24,459 nucleotides of DNA, from the IMG/VR virus record IMGVR_UViG_3300025141_000719, positions 1 through 24,459 of that record; one strand, 5' to 3'. The translations under genes and the position numbers were made by a program. This stretch comes from a virus. Shown one piece after another: positions 14,610 to 22,432 of this stretch. Within the stretch, counting starts at the first letter, position 1. Each line of letters begins with the position of its first letter. The notes beneath the pieces were generated by a model that did not search any database, was not told the DNA's origin, and saw only the letters and a program-made list of their open reading frames with translations.

Positions 14610-14638
14610 AGATTACGCCCTTACAAAGTGTCTGACAA
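14610..14638 (-). promoter_or_regulatory. Weak putative promoter for terL
   Basis: On the minus strand TTGTCA (14638-14633, 5/6), 17 bases, then TAATCT (14615-14610, 3/6). A start near 14603 leaves almost no leader before ATG 14597. An alternative -10, TACAAT (14608-14603), has no matching -35. Confidence 0.25.
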
Positions 14639-15203
14639 ACCTAAAGACAGCCTCCAACAACGCGCCCTAACGATGTATAAGGCGAATTGGAAAAATATTT
14701 CCATCGCCAAGGAGTTGGGAGTCCACCCCGGCACGGTGCGGCGGTGGCTCAAGAAGATGGGCGTCCGCGCCAAGAAGAACGGGCTGCACCCTAATGATGC
14801 CCCCGCAGTAACGGAAGCGCCTACTGACGAACTGGCGGAAGCTATTGACCAACAGCTTGAGTCTACCACCGACGAGGCGATCCTCCGAGCGGGTCACGAT
14901 GCACGACAGGAAGAGGACGCAACGATTTTGGAGATTGCAGAACGGCAGTCCAACCCCGCTGACAAATATCAGCACTACGCCGCAGCGACAGGAATCAAAC
15001 TCATGCGTGACAGCGTGAAGAACCTGCGCCCCGCCAAGACTGTCCGTGAGTTATCCGAACTCGACCAGTTCATCCGCCGGAACCTCGGCCTCAACTCAAA
15101 GAACGGCAGCGGCGGCACAATGCAGATTGATATCTCCATACTCAACAACACGAAAGCAGATCGTGGGGAGGGGTCCGTGAAACCCATAATCGACTTGGAT
15201 TGA
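14628..15203 (+). CDS. Small-terminase-like HTH protein
   Basis: 191 residues from GTG (MSDKPKDS). Residues about 10-50 form a helix-turn-helix (ISIAKELGVHPGTVRRWLKKMGV), the DNA-recognition fold found in small terminase subunits and in transposase/regulator proteins. The middle is acidic and helical, the C-terminus basic-to-neutral. Position next to terL favours a TerS role: recognising phage DNA for packaging. The opposite orientation to terL and its place at the head of the replication genes leave a regulator as the alternative. A downstream ATG at 14671 would start at the HTH. Neither start has a Shine-Dalgarno box. The stop overlaps the next start (TGATG). Confidence 0.65.
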   Translation: MSDKPKDSLQQRALTMYKANWKNISIAKELGVHPGTVRRWLKKMGVRAKKNGLHPNDAPAVTEAPTDELAEAIDQQLESTTDEAILRAGHDARQEEDATILEIAERQSNPADKYQHYAAATGIKLMRDSVKNLRPAKTVRELSELDQFIRRNLGLNSKNGSGGTMQIDISILNNTKADRGEGSVKPIIDLD

Positions 15204-15571
15204 TGATTTACGACCTCAATAGTGGTGCGCCTGAATTTGACGGGGCAAGATACGAGCCGTCTAATGACCCATATTTTTACCGTCAGACTGACCCCACTTG
15301 CTATACGGGATTTTCAGAAGAAACCGAAGGGGCCACAAAGAATCCAGTCGGGGGCGTCATGTTGTTCAGTGAACTTAAAGACGCCTTTATTGGCATCGTC
15401 GAGCACCCACGTAACCCCCCAGTCGCGTGCTACTCGATTACGGGGACCGAGATTATCCTCAGAGAGAAACACGGACTGAACAAAAATGAAGTCAGAATGG
15501 CGCTCGACCAACTAAAGTCCTGCGACCTCGGGCCAAATACCCCGTGCTTCCTCGACTCAACGTCCCTGTAG
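15203..15571 (+). CDS. Small conserved-type phage protein, function unknown
   Basis: 122 residues from the ATG that shares its A with the TGA of the previous gene (15201-15203). The C-terminal half reads ELKDAFIGIVEHPRNPPVACY, then a helix, then DLGPNTPCFLDS. This spacing (DAhhG, Pro-x-x-x-Y, a Glu-containing helix and a final G-x-x-TP) recurs in a widespread group of small phage proteins of unknown role, to my recollection. No catalytic motif is visible. Confidence 0.7.
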   Translation: MIYDLNSGAPEFDGARYEPSNDPYFYRQTDPTCYTGFSEETEGATKNPVGGVMLFSELKDAFIGIVEHPRNPPVACYSITGTEIILREKHGLNKNEVRMALDQLKSCDLGPNTPCFLDSTSL

Positions 15572-15573
15572 CT

Positions 15574-15825
15574 ATGGCCCCTCTGTTTGAAAAAAGGGAA
15601 GTAGTGGTAAACCCTACCGTCCTGATCCGAAAAGATCATCCCATTAAAAATGACTTCTCATTTTCTCACCGAGGACTTGTTGGGGTATTCTTTCGGGTCA
15701 TCCCCAAAACAGCCCGCGAAGTCTTTTTCCTTCAGGGGCTCGCAAAAAATTATATTGTCTTCACTCCCGAAAGTGGTGACGGTCTGATCCTATCCCCTTC
15801 GTGTTTGAGGGGCATGAGTCAGTGA
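15574..15825 (+). CDS. Small unknown protein
   Basis: 83 residues from ATG 15574 (MAPLFEKREVVV), two bases after the previous stop. A GTG 30 bases upstream is possible but would overlap the previous gene. The protein is mixed beta with hydrophobic segments such as LVGVFFRVI, and no recognised domain. The end overlaps the next gene (GTGA at 15822-15825), which supports it being translated as part of the operon. Confidence 0.6.
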   Translation: MAPLFEKREVVVNPTVLIRKDHPIKNDFSFSHRGLVGVFFRVIPKTAREVFFLQGLAKNYIVFTPESGDGLILSPSCLRGMSQ

Positions 15826-16313
15826 TCGTCGGAATAGACAACGGACTAGACGGGGGACTGTGCGCGATCTCCGCATTTGACGGCGGGGTCATTGACAAGA
15901 TCGCCATGCCTACAATGCAGCGGAGCAAGAAGCGGGAAGTGGCCACGGCCAAGATCAACGAGTGGCTAGTCAATCTGAACACACCGTTCACGCTGGCGGT
16001 AGAAGAACCCTTGGCACACGCAAAAAGTTCACAGGCCGTTCGGTCCATGGCCATGAGCTTCGGCAAGATAGTCGGGATGGCCGAGGTGAAGGGATATGAC
16101 CTGATGCGGGTGTCCGTACATAAGTGGCAAAAAGAAATGCTGGGTAACGTCCCAAAGGGGCAAACCAAGATATTTGCCATGGAGAAAGCGGAACAACTCG
16201 CCCCCGCCGAGAACTGGCTCAGAAACAAAAGGTGCCGCACCCCACACGACGGGATGATCGACGCCTATTTAATTGCTCAATATATTTTGACAGGGCGGCA
16301 AAAGGGTGTATAA
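15822..16313 (+). CDS. RuvC-like Holliday junction resolvase
   Basis: 163 residues from GTG 15822. RuvC-type nucleases cut four-way and branched DNA using acidic residues in an RNase H fold. Visible residues: VGIDNGLDGG with D6, AVEEPLAH with E61/E62, and HDGMIDAYLIAQY with D143 and D147. A helix with Ser/Met (QAVRSMAMSFGKIVGM) matches the region between the second and third sites. Length fits the family. The GTG follows a GAGGGG sequence about ten bases upstream and overlaps the previous stop. In the phage it probably resolves recombination or replication branches before packaging. Confidence 0.85.
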   Translation: MIVGIDNGLDGGLCAISAFDGGVIDKIAMPTMQRSKKREVATAKINEWLVNLNTPFTLAVEEPLAHAKSSQAVRSMAMSFGKIVGMAEVKGYDLMRVSVHKWQKEMLGNVPKGQTKIFAMEKAEQLAPAENWLRNKRCRTPHDGMIDAYLIAQYILTGRQKGV

Positions 16314-16321
16314 TCACACCC

Positions 16322-17440
16322 ATGCCGGATAGCCACTCTGACCGCGACCACGCGGAATTTTCGCCCTCGTCATTAAAATACGTAGCAGGCTGTGCAGGCT
16401 ACCATGGGAGGGAGGGGACGAATGCCGCCGCTGAGAAGGGGACGAGGATACACGAGGCGCTGGAAATCGAGGACACCTCCAACCTTGAGAGCGAGGAGGA
16501 GATTTCCATCTACCAGCAGATCGTGGAAGAGGAGGAAGCGTTCCTCGCAAACTACGCCCAGAAAGGAAGGGGCCAAGTAGAAGACCATAAAGAGATCCAG
16601 TTGACCGTTGAACTGGAGGGGACATCCACATGGGGGACATGCGACCGCCTCACTATCTTCGGCGACAACACAGCAATTCAGGCTGACTACAAGACAGGCG
16701 TCTCCATGATCGACCCGCCGGAGAAAAACTGGCAGGCCCAAGCCTACACCGTCGGCAGCTTCCAGAAGTTTCCAAAATTAAAGGAGATCACGTTTGTATT
16801 CTACATTCCCGTCAGGAACGAGACTCTCTTCCACACGTTCGCTCGGGAAGATGTCCCTGTTCTCGTCAGGAAACTGTCGGATGCAATCAAGCGGGGAGAA
16901 GCCGTCCGCCCAAAATGGGACGACGGCACCCCAGAACTACCCGACCTGACTCCCACAGTGAACTGTCGCTTCTGTCGGCACGAGAACGCCTGTCCCGCAT
17001 TAGGTGGGTTAGTGGTCTCCGTAGCCAAGAAGATCAACCCCCAGCTCCCTGACGTTGACATCGACTCAATTGAAGACCCAGAAGTCGTCGAGCAATTGTG
17101 GATGATTGCCAAGATGGTTTCCAACTGGGCGGACAGCCTGAAGAAGAGGGCCGTAAACATGGCCAAGGACGGGGCCGAGTTCCCCAGCCTGCGTCTCAAG
17201 AACATGGGCGCGGCTAAGCGGGTTCAGGACAACATGGGGCTTGTGGAGATCGCGCAGAACTTCGGCATCGATAAGGATGAGATGCTGGGACTAGCCAATA
17301 TCCCACTCGGAAAACTGTCCAAGGCGGTGGGGGATCAGTTCCCCAAGGGGGACCGAAAAAGAATTTCTAAAGAATTTGTTGACGCATGTCTGAAAGCAGA
17401 TATAGTCACCATCTCAGAGGCGCGGCATACGCTCGCCTGA
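16322..17440 (+). CDS. Cas4/DUF2800-like PD-(D/E)XK nuclease with Cys cluster
   Basis: 372 residues from ATG 16322, eight bases after the previous stop; a longer in-frame extension to 16232 would overlap the resolvase and is rejected. RecB/Cas4-type active-site residues are visible: H44 (GTRIHEALE), D108 (WGTCDRL) and D122-Y-K124 (QADYKTG). Four cysteines, C24 and C215-x2-C218-x5-C224, match the split Fe-S cluster of Cas4/AddB-like nucleases. The C-terminal 140 residues are helical. DUF2800 proteins of this type occur in phage replication modules just before an ssDNA-binding-type gene and PolA, as here. The likely role is DNA end processing in recombination-linked replication. Confidence 0.85.
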   Translation: MPDSHSDRDHAEFSPSSLKYVAGCAGYHGREGTNAAAEKGTRIHEALEIEDTSNLESEEEISIYQQIVEEEEAFLANYAQKGRGQVEDHKEIQLTVELEGTSTWGTCDRLTIFGDNTAIQADYKTGVSMIDPPEKNWQAQAYTVGSFQKFPKLKEITFVFYIPVRNETLFHTFAREDVPVLVRKLSDAIKRGEAVRPKWDDGTPELPDLTPTVNCRFCRHENACPALGGLVVSVAKKINPQLPDVDIDSIEDPEVVEQLWMIAKMVSNWADSLKKRAVNMAKDGAEFPSLRLKNMGAAKRVQDNMGLVEIAQNFGIDKDEMLGLANIPLGKLSKAVGDQFPKGDRKRISKEFVDACLKADIVTISEARHTLA

Positions 17441-17466
17441 AACCAGAAACCAGAAACCAGAAACCA
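17440..17466 (+). repeat. Tandem heptamer AAACCAG x3 plus partial, abutting a start codon
   Basis: Three perfect AAACCAG units (17440-17460) followed by AAACCA, whose last A begins the ATG at 17466. It fills the whole 25-bp gap between genes, leaving no Shine-Dalgarno sequence. It could be an unstructured A/C-rich ribosome landing site or a slippage product. Confidence 0.9.
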
Positions 17467-18101
17467 TGGCAGCAAGCGCAATCAAGGAAGCGACAACAAA
17501 CATCATGTCGGCAACGAACATGATGATTGAACCCAGCGACATTGAGATCCCAAGGATCAACGTCGTTCAAAAAACATCCGAGATCGAGGCTCCCTTCGGG
17601 AGTGTTGTTCTCGACAAACAATTCGTCATCGCAGACCCCGAGTCGGCGGTGCCGTGCATTCCGGTCTCTGTGACCAAAGGCTGGAGGGAGGACATCCCCT
17701 ACGACGAGGACGAAGTGCCTCGTATCGCTCACGCACCAGAGGAGCGGGACGAGATCGCCAAGACCTCCGACTACTCCATGTTGGAGTTTGCGGATATCAC
17801 CCTTCTCTTTGAGAAGCCGGACAAAACTGACGTAGGGGCCGCCTACCCGTTCCCTATCGGGGATAAACTCTACGCCCTTGGCCGCATCAATGTCGCCAAG
17901 GACGCGTATCGTCAGACGTTCAAGCGTCTGGCTACGTTCACCTTGTTCAACCCCGACACCCCTCCCTCCACTAGGGTGTGGGACTTTACCTCGGCAGTTA
18001 TCAGTCGGGGTAAATATTCGTGGTATGCTCCGTCCCTCACGTTCACCGACAAGGAGAGCAGTGAGGCCGTCCAGAAGTTCTGTTCCACCTTCCTCCGCTA
18101 A
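17466..18101 (+). CDS. Possible ssDNA-binding protein (DUF2815-like position)
   Basis: 211 residues starting MAASAIKEATTN. The protein is mainly beta with several aromatic residues near the end (ISRGKYSWYAPSLTF) and an acidic middle, compatible with an OB-fold ssDNA-binding protein. I see no diagnostic motif. The main argument is order: a DUF2800-like nuclease before it and PolA after it, where phages often carry a DUF2815 ssDNA-binding protein. No acidic C-terminal tip of the bacterial SSB type is present; it ends KFCSTFLR. The stop overlaps the next start (TAATG). Confidence 0.6.
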   Translation: MAASAIKEATTNIMSATNMMIEPSDIEIPRINVVQKTSEIEAPFGSVVLDKQFVIADPESAVPCIPVSVTKGWREDIPYDEDEVPRIAHAPEERDEIAKTSDYSMLEFADITLLFEKPDKTDVGAAYPFPIGDKLYALGRINVAKDAYRQTFKRLATFTLFNPDTPPSTRVWDFTSAVISRGKYSWYAPSLTFTDKESSEAVQKFCSTFLR

Positions 18102-18334
18102 TGTCTGAAATTGATACCCAGACAGTAGAGGAAGAGGTCGTCATGCTTGGCGGCATGATAGAGGAACTCGACAACGGCATAGAGACCGCACACGAAAGTA
18201 AGCGGAAACTCATCTCCATCCGAGCCGCCTTGGCCCGCGCCATCGGCATGGAACTCCCAGTAAACGACAAGAGTCAACTTAATCTGACTCTCGTGGATGG
18301 GGAGGAAACCGATGTGGTCAAGGAGGAGGAGTAA
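18101..18334 (+). CDS. Small acidic helical protein, function unknown
   Basis: 77 residues, ATG overlapping the previous TAA by one base. Residues about 8-50 form a heptad-rich helix (EEEVVMLGGMIEELDNGIE), likely a coiled coil, and the C-terminus is acidic (ending VVKEEE). It may partner the preceding protein, since the two are translationally coupled. It is the last gene before the hairpin terminator. Confidence 0.65.
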   Translation: MSEIDTQTVEEEVVMLGGMIEELDNGIETAHESKRKLISIRAALARAIGMELPVNDKSQLNLTLVDGEETDVVKEEE

Positions 18335-18446
18335 CAGATCAGGTATTGCGGCGGGGCAGTCGGAGTTTACTCGGTAGTGTGTTCTCTTACTGTTCTGGTT
18401 AAAGCATCGCCTTGGTGGTAATCGCATAAAAGCCACCGCACTTAAC
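18335..18446 (+). other. Non-coding leader between operon halves
   Basis: About 110 bases without a convincing gene before the terminator. It contains short complementary stretches (GAGT/ACTC near 18370 and GGTGG/CCACC near 18415-18435) and an AT-containing GGTTAAAGC that could be a poor -10. No tRNA fold could be completed. A small RNA or regulatory leader for polA is possible. Confidence 0.4.
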
Positions 18447-18492
18447 AAGCCCCCCACTGGTTTGTCATAGTCCCAGTGGGGGGCTTCTTTTT
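18447..18492 (+). terminator. Strong intrinsic terminator directly upstream of polA
   Basis: A perfect 14-bp stem pairs AAGCCCCCCACTGG (18447-18460) with CCAGTGGGGGGCTT (18473-18486) around a 12-base loop, followed by TTCTTTTT ending at 18492. It lies between the small helical protein gene and polA, only eight bases from the polA ATG, so transcription of polA must read through it or start very close by. Confidence 0.85.
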
Positions 18493-18498
18493 AAGGAG
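18493..18498 (+). promoter_or_regulatory. Shine-Dalgarno AAGGAG for polA
   Basis: One of the few clear purine boxes before a start in this window. Only two bases separate it from the ATG at 18501, closer than usual, and it begins right after the terminator T-run. Confidence 0.6.
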
Positions 18499-18500
18499 CC

Positions 18501-20276
18501 ATGAAAATCTACGCCCTCGATTTTGAAACCTACTACGACAAGCGTTGCAGCATCAGGACGCTCGGCCCACTGGGATACTTCTCCCATCCCGAATTCGACG
18601 CCTACCTGCTCACCGCAAAAGGAACCGACGGCATGGAGTTCGTCGGCCACCCCAAAGAGTTTAACTGGAATTTACTAATTGGTAATACGGCCCTGAGCCA
18701 CAACGCAGCATTTGATGAAACCTTATATTTATATGGCGCGACCCAATCGTGGTGGCCGGAAATCACGCCCGTCGCGTGGCATTGCACGGCGGATCTGGCA
18801 GCGTATTGCCGCCTTCCTCGCTCGCTCAAGGGAGCGACTCATACAGCTTTTGGATTAGAAATCGACAAGACCACCCGCGACAACATGAGCGGGAAGAGGT
18901 GGGAGTCGATGACCGACGAGTTCAGAGCCGAGGTCAGTGCTTATGCGATCAAAGACTCCGAGCTTTGCCTTCGCCTGTGGGAAGAGTTCGGTGACCGCTG
19001 GCCAGAGGAAGAAAGAATAATCAGCACCCTGAACCGGAGGATCTGTCAGAGAGGAATCCCTATCGACACGGACCTCCTGAAGAAGCAACTGGAGACCATC
19101 AACGAGAAGTTGTTTGAGGCCGAGTCCAATATCCCGTGGCTCGGAAGCAAACCTCTCCTTAGCCGCGCTGCGTTTGACGAGGAGTGCCAGAAGGTAGGAC
19201 TGGAGCCGCCTGCGAGTCTGGCGAAGACCAACCCCGAGAGCAGGAAGTGGATCGAATATAACAGCCAGAAGCACGACTGGATCGAGGCCACTCAGAACTG
19301 GAGAAGGATCAACGCCCTCAAGAAAAAGGTGGAGAGCTTCGATGTGGCTACCATGCCAGACGGTAGATACTACGGCGGCTGCATGTATTTTGGGGCGCAC
19401 ACAGGGCGCTTCAGTGGAAGCGGAGGAAACCTGAACCTTCAGAACCTGCCGCGTGACGAGATGTTCGGGATCAACCTCCGTAACCTCATAGCTACAAAAG
19501 AAGATAAACGATTAGTGGTAGCCGACTTGAGCCAGATCGAAGTCCGAACATTGTGCTGGCTCGCGGAAGACAAGGAGATGCTTAAAGAAATTGAAGCTAC
19601 CGATGATATCTATGAGGCTTTTGCGATTCGGTTCCATAGGTGGAAAAAAGAAAACGGCCCCCTTAAACAAGACCCCAAACTCAGACATAAGGTAAAGGCC
19701 ATGGTTCTAGGTTGCGGATACGGGGCGGGTAAGAAACGGTTTGCTGAGATGTCAGGTATGGATAAATTTGAAGCGGATGCGGCTGTTGATCGTTACCGAC
19801 GAACGATGGGAAGTGTGGTCCGCTTATGGAAAAAATATAACATAGATATAAACGGAGCCTACAATCTGTCAGAACAGGGAATGCCCACACCATTCACGGT
19901 GGATCTGCCAAGCGGACGGGTGCTGGACTACGGTCTGATTTCGGCGGACAAGGTTGAAGGGGGCCGGACACAATACACAGCCCACTTCCCCAAGGGGGCC
20001 AAGATGATCCCCATCAAATTGTGGGGTGGCTTCATAGCTGAGAACGCATCACAAGCTCTGGCCCGAGATATTTTTTCAGACATGCTTGTCAGGGTGGCCG
20101 ACGCGGGGCATAACGTCATCATGCACGTTCACGATGAAATCGTGGTGGAGGCGGACGCTGACAAAGCGGACACCGTGCTCGAAGACATCTTGAAAATTAT
20201 GTCTACCCCACCAAAATGGATCGCTGACATCCCGCTAGCCGCTGAAGGGGCGATACTAACCCGATACACAAAATGA
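18501..20276 (+). CDS. polA: Family A DNA polymerase with 3'-5' exonuclease
   Basis: 591 residues; replicates the phage DNA. The exonuclease begins at the very N-terminus: D7 and E9 (LDFET), D72 (SHNAAFD), Y148/D152 (YAIKD). Polymerase motif A is VVADLSQIEVR with D342; motif B is R395-x3-K399-x3-L403-x3-Y407 (RHKVKAMVLGCGYG); motif C is VHDE with D545. There is no 5'-3' exonuclease domain, as usual for phage PolA. Position 403 corresponds to E. coli Pol I Phe762 and is Leu here, a variant common among viral PolA. The start fits because the exo I motif is at residue 7. The stop overlaps the primase-helicase start (ATGA). Confidence 0.95.
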   Translation: MKIYALDFETYYDKRCSIRTLGPLGYFSHPEFDAYLLTAKGTDGMEFVGHPKEFNWNLLIGNTALSHNAAFDETLYLYGATQSWWPEITPVAWHCTADLAAYCRLPRSLKGATHTAFGLEIDKTTRDNMSGKRWESMTDEFRAEVSAYAIKDSELCLRLWEEFGDRWPEEERIISTLNRRICQRGIPIDTDLLKKQLETINEKLFEAESNIPWLGSKPLLSRAAFDEECQKVGLEPPASLAKTNPESRKWIEYNSQKHDWIEATQNWRRINALKKKVESFDVATMPDGRYYGGCMYFGAHTGRFSGSGGNLNLQNLPRDEMFGINLRNLIATKEDKRLVVADLSQIEVRTLCWLAEDKEMLKEIEATDDIYEAFAIRFHRWKKENGPLKQDPKLRHKVKAMVLGCGYGAGKKRFAEMSGMDKFEADAAVDRYRRTMGSVVRLWKKYNIDINGAYNLSEQGMPTPFTVDLPSGRVLDYGLISADKVEGGRTQYTAHFPKGAKMIPIKLWGGFIAENASQALARDIFSDMLVRVADAGHNVIMHVHDEIVVEADADKADTVLEDILKIMSTPPKWIADIPLAAEGAILTRYTK

Positions 20277-22432
20277 CCTACCGCTATATTGAAAATCTAC
20301 GCAGTGCCGCCGCAAGGAAGACCGCCGACCTTTCCAAATTCAAACCTTCCGTCCCGCCGTTTTCTTCCAAGGCGGAATACAGGGCGTGGTGCGCGGATAC
20401 AAAAACCAAACATGTATTTTATTCCACGGTCGAGGGACGCGCCCCATCAAAACGGGTGTCCTCCGAGAACCCCACCAACAAAGTCTACGGCATCGTAGCG
20501 GACTACGACGCGCCCGTGAACTGGAGTCTGGTGGACGGGAAGATAGCAACCATCTGCACGAATAACCTGCCGACATGGAGGTCAAAAACCTACAGCGGGT
20601 ATATCCGACTGGTCTGGGAATTCGCAGAAGCGATCCCCGTGCCACCGGACATGTTTGCCGCGTTTGTCGAGGAGATGAAGAAGATCCTGAAGCTGAACAA
20701 AATCTTCGCTGGCTTCGACGAGACCTCACTAAACCCGTCGCAGTATTTTGAGTTAGGGTCTGACTGGCACAAGATTGGGACGCCCTTACCCAAATCAGTC
20801 ATCCACACGGCTTTTCTTAAAGCCGCCGAGACCAGCCCACCGCAATCTGGGGACACCGCCATCCCTATTGATGTTGTTGCAGAGAAAGTAAGATCCGACT
20901 ATGGGCATCGATGGGTGGGTCCATTTGAAGTCGGAAGCAGGGGGCCACTGTTCTGGATCGACGATGGGATCGACCGTGAAGGTTGTCAGGTTACAGATGA
21001 CGGGATGATCTGCTACAGCGACAGGGCGGGGCGCGGATTCGTATCGTGGCGGGACATCTTTGGCCCGTCCTTTGTTGAAGAGTATGAGCAGAAGAAGCTC
21101 GGCGCTCTCCTCGACGAATACTGGTTCAACGGGAAGCGGTTCTTCAAGCTGTTGAATAACATCGCCGTTGAGATACCAAGGGACCAACTCGTTTTGGAAC
21201 TCAGGCAAATGGGCTTCTGCCCGAAACAGAAAAGGGGTAAACCCCTGTCGGAGGTTGAATCTGCGATCCTCGTTATCAGCAACCAGAACCGCATCACGGA
21301 GATTGCTCCAGTGGTCTTCTCAAAAGAACGGGTGGTGGAGGAGAGCGGTAACCGTATTCTCAATACATCAACCATCGAGCCAGTGGAACCTGCGGACGAC
21401 GGAGACCCCACACACTGGCCCTTCCTCTACGCATGGTTACACCAACTCTTTGAAAACTCCACGCCTCGCCCCACCCTAGAATACTTCTTGGCGTGGATGA
21501 AGAGATTCTACGAAGCACTATTGGACCGAGAGGCAAGGCAAGGACAGGCGCTGATTCTCGTGGGGCCAACTAACAAAGGCAAAAGCCTATTGTCTAACAG
21601 AGTTATCTCCGGCCTCGTGGGCGGTTTTTCCGATGCGTCTGATTACCTGTCAGGCCATACAAAGTTCAACAAGGATCTGGGCCGCGTAGCCGCGTGGGTC
21701 ATCGACGACACGACGAGTGCCAGTTCTTTTCAAGACCAGCGGAAAGCAACCGAACTCATCAAGCGGGCGGTGGCGAACCCCCGCATCGAGTATATGGCGA
21801 AGTATGCAGACTCCATCTCAATTCCGTGGGCGGGGCGGGTAATCATGTCACTGAACATGGACGCCAACAGCTTATCCGTGATACCCGCCCTTGACAGTAG
21901 CAACCGTGACAAGCTCATGGCCTTAAAAGTAAGTGATTTTGCCACGAGCAACTTCCCGCCCAACAAAATGCTGGAAGCCACAATCAAGACGGAACTCCCC
22001 TTCTTCGGGAAGTGGCTGCTGGACTGGGTGGTCCCCCAAGAAATTGAAGCCTACGGTCGCTTTGGCGTGGTTAGCTTCATCGACATCTCAGTATCGTCAG
22101 CCGCTTACGACAACTCATCCCGCTCGGCAGTAGCGGAACTGGTTGAGTTCTTCGCCAAAAAGTGCCGCGCATTGAACGACACACTGAAAAGCTGGGAAGG
22201 AACCCTGACAGAATTTCAAGTCACGCTGCACGACTTCAATAACGGGCGCAACGTGGGCATGTCGAACAACCTTGAATTCGTCCGGCGTGGAATGTCCGCG
22301 CTGGAAGAAGCAGGGAAAGCCAACCCAAATATCCGCCCAATTAGATCAGCGGGACGGGGAGGCGGGAAAGTCTGGACAGTAAACATAGAGGCACAATTCG
22401 ACATCATCCCCGCCACAGTGACGGTGTCATAG
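20273..22432 (+). CDS. Primase-helicase (AEP-like primase plus SF3/D5-like helicase)
   Basis: 719 residues, overlapping polA by ATGA. The N-terminal third looks like an archaeo-eukaryotic-type primase: VYGIVADYDAP with D77 and D79 as the metal-binding DxD, followed by NPSQYFELGSDWH around 155-165. The C-terminal half has an ATPase with Walker A GPTNKGKS at 431-438 and Walker B WVIDDT with D478/D479, then a sensor-like VIMSLNMDAN and RDK region, as in SF3/D5-type helicases. It would prime and unwind DNA for the adjacent PolA. The last six bases overlap the convergent nuclease-like gene. The assignment of the second primase motif is tentative. Confidence 0.85.
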   Translation: MTYRYIENLRSAAARKTADLSKFKPSVPPFSSKAEYRAWCADTKTKHVFYSTVEGRAPSKRVSSENPTNKVYGIVADYDAPVNWSLVDGKIATICTNNLPTWRSKTYSGYIRLVWEFAEAIPVPPDMFAAFVEEMKKILKLNKIFAGFDETSLNPSQYFELGSDWHKIGTPLPKSVIHTAFLKAAETSPPQSGDTAIPIDVVAEKVRSDYGHRWVGPFEVGSRGPLFWIDDGIDREGCQVTDDGMICYSDRAGRGFVSWRDIFGPSFVEEYEQKKLGALLDEYWFNGKRFFKLLNNIAVEIPRDQLVLELRQMGFCPKQKRGKPLSEVESAILVISNQNRITEIAPVVFSKERVVEESGNRILNTSTIEPVEPADDGDPTHWPFLYAWLHQLFENSTPRPTLEYFLAWMKRFYEALLDREARQGQALILVGPTNKGKSLLSNRVISGLVGGFSDASDYLSGHTKFNKDLGRVAAWVIDDTTSASSFQDQRKATELIKRAVANPRIEYMAKYADSISIPWAGRVIMSLNMDANSLSVIPALDSSNRDKLMALKVSDFATSNFPPNKMLEATIKTELPFFGKWLLDWVVPQEIEAYGRFGVVSFIDISVSSAAYDNSSRSAVAELVEFFAKKCRALNDTLKSWEGTLTEFQVTLHDFNNGRNVGMSNNLEFVRRGMSALEEAGKANPNIRPIRSAGRGGGKVWTVNIEAQFDIIPATVTVS

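Noticed and set aside
16232-16321. N-terminal extension of the Cas4-like nuclease
   Set aside because: It would overlap the resolvase gene by over 80 bases; ATG 16322 leaves a complete nuclease domain.
18380-18446. Possible tRNA before the terminator (GGTTAAAGCA resembling a D-arm)
   Set aside because: No acceptor stem, T-loop or complete cloverleaf could be paired.
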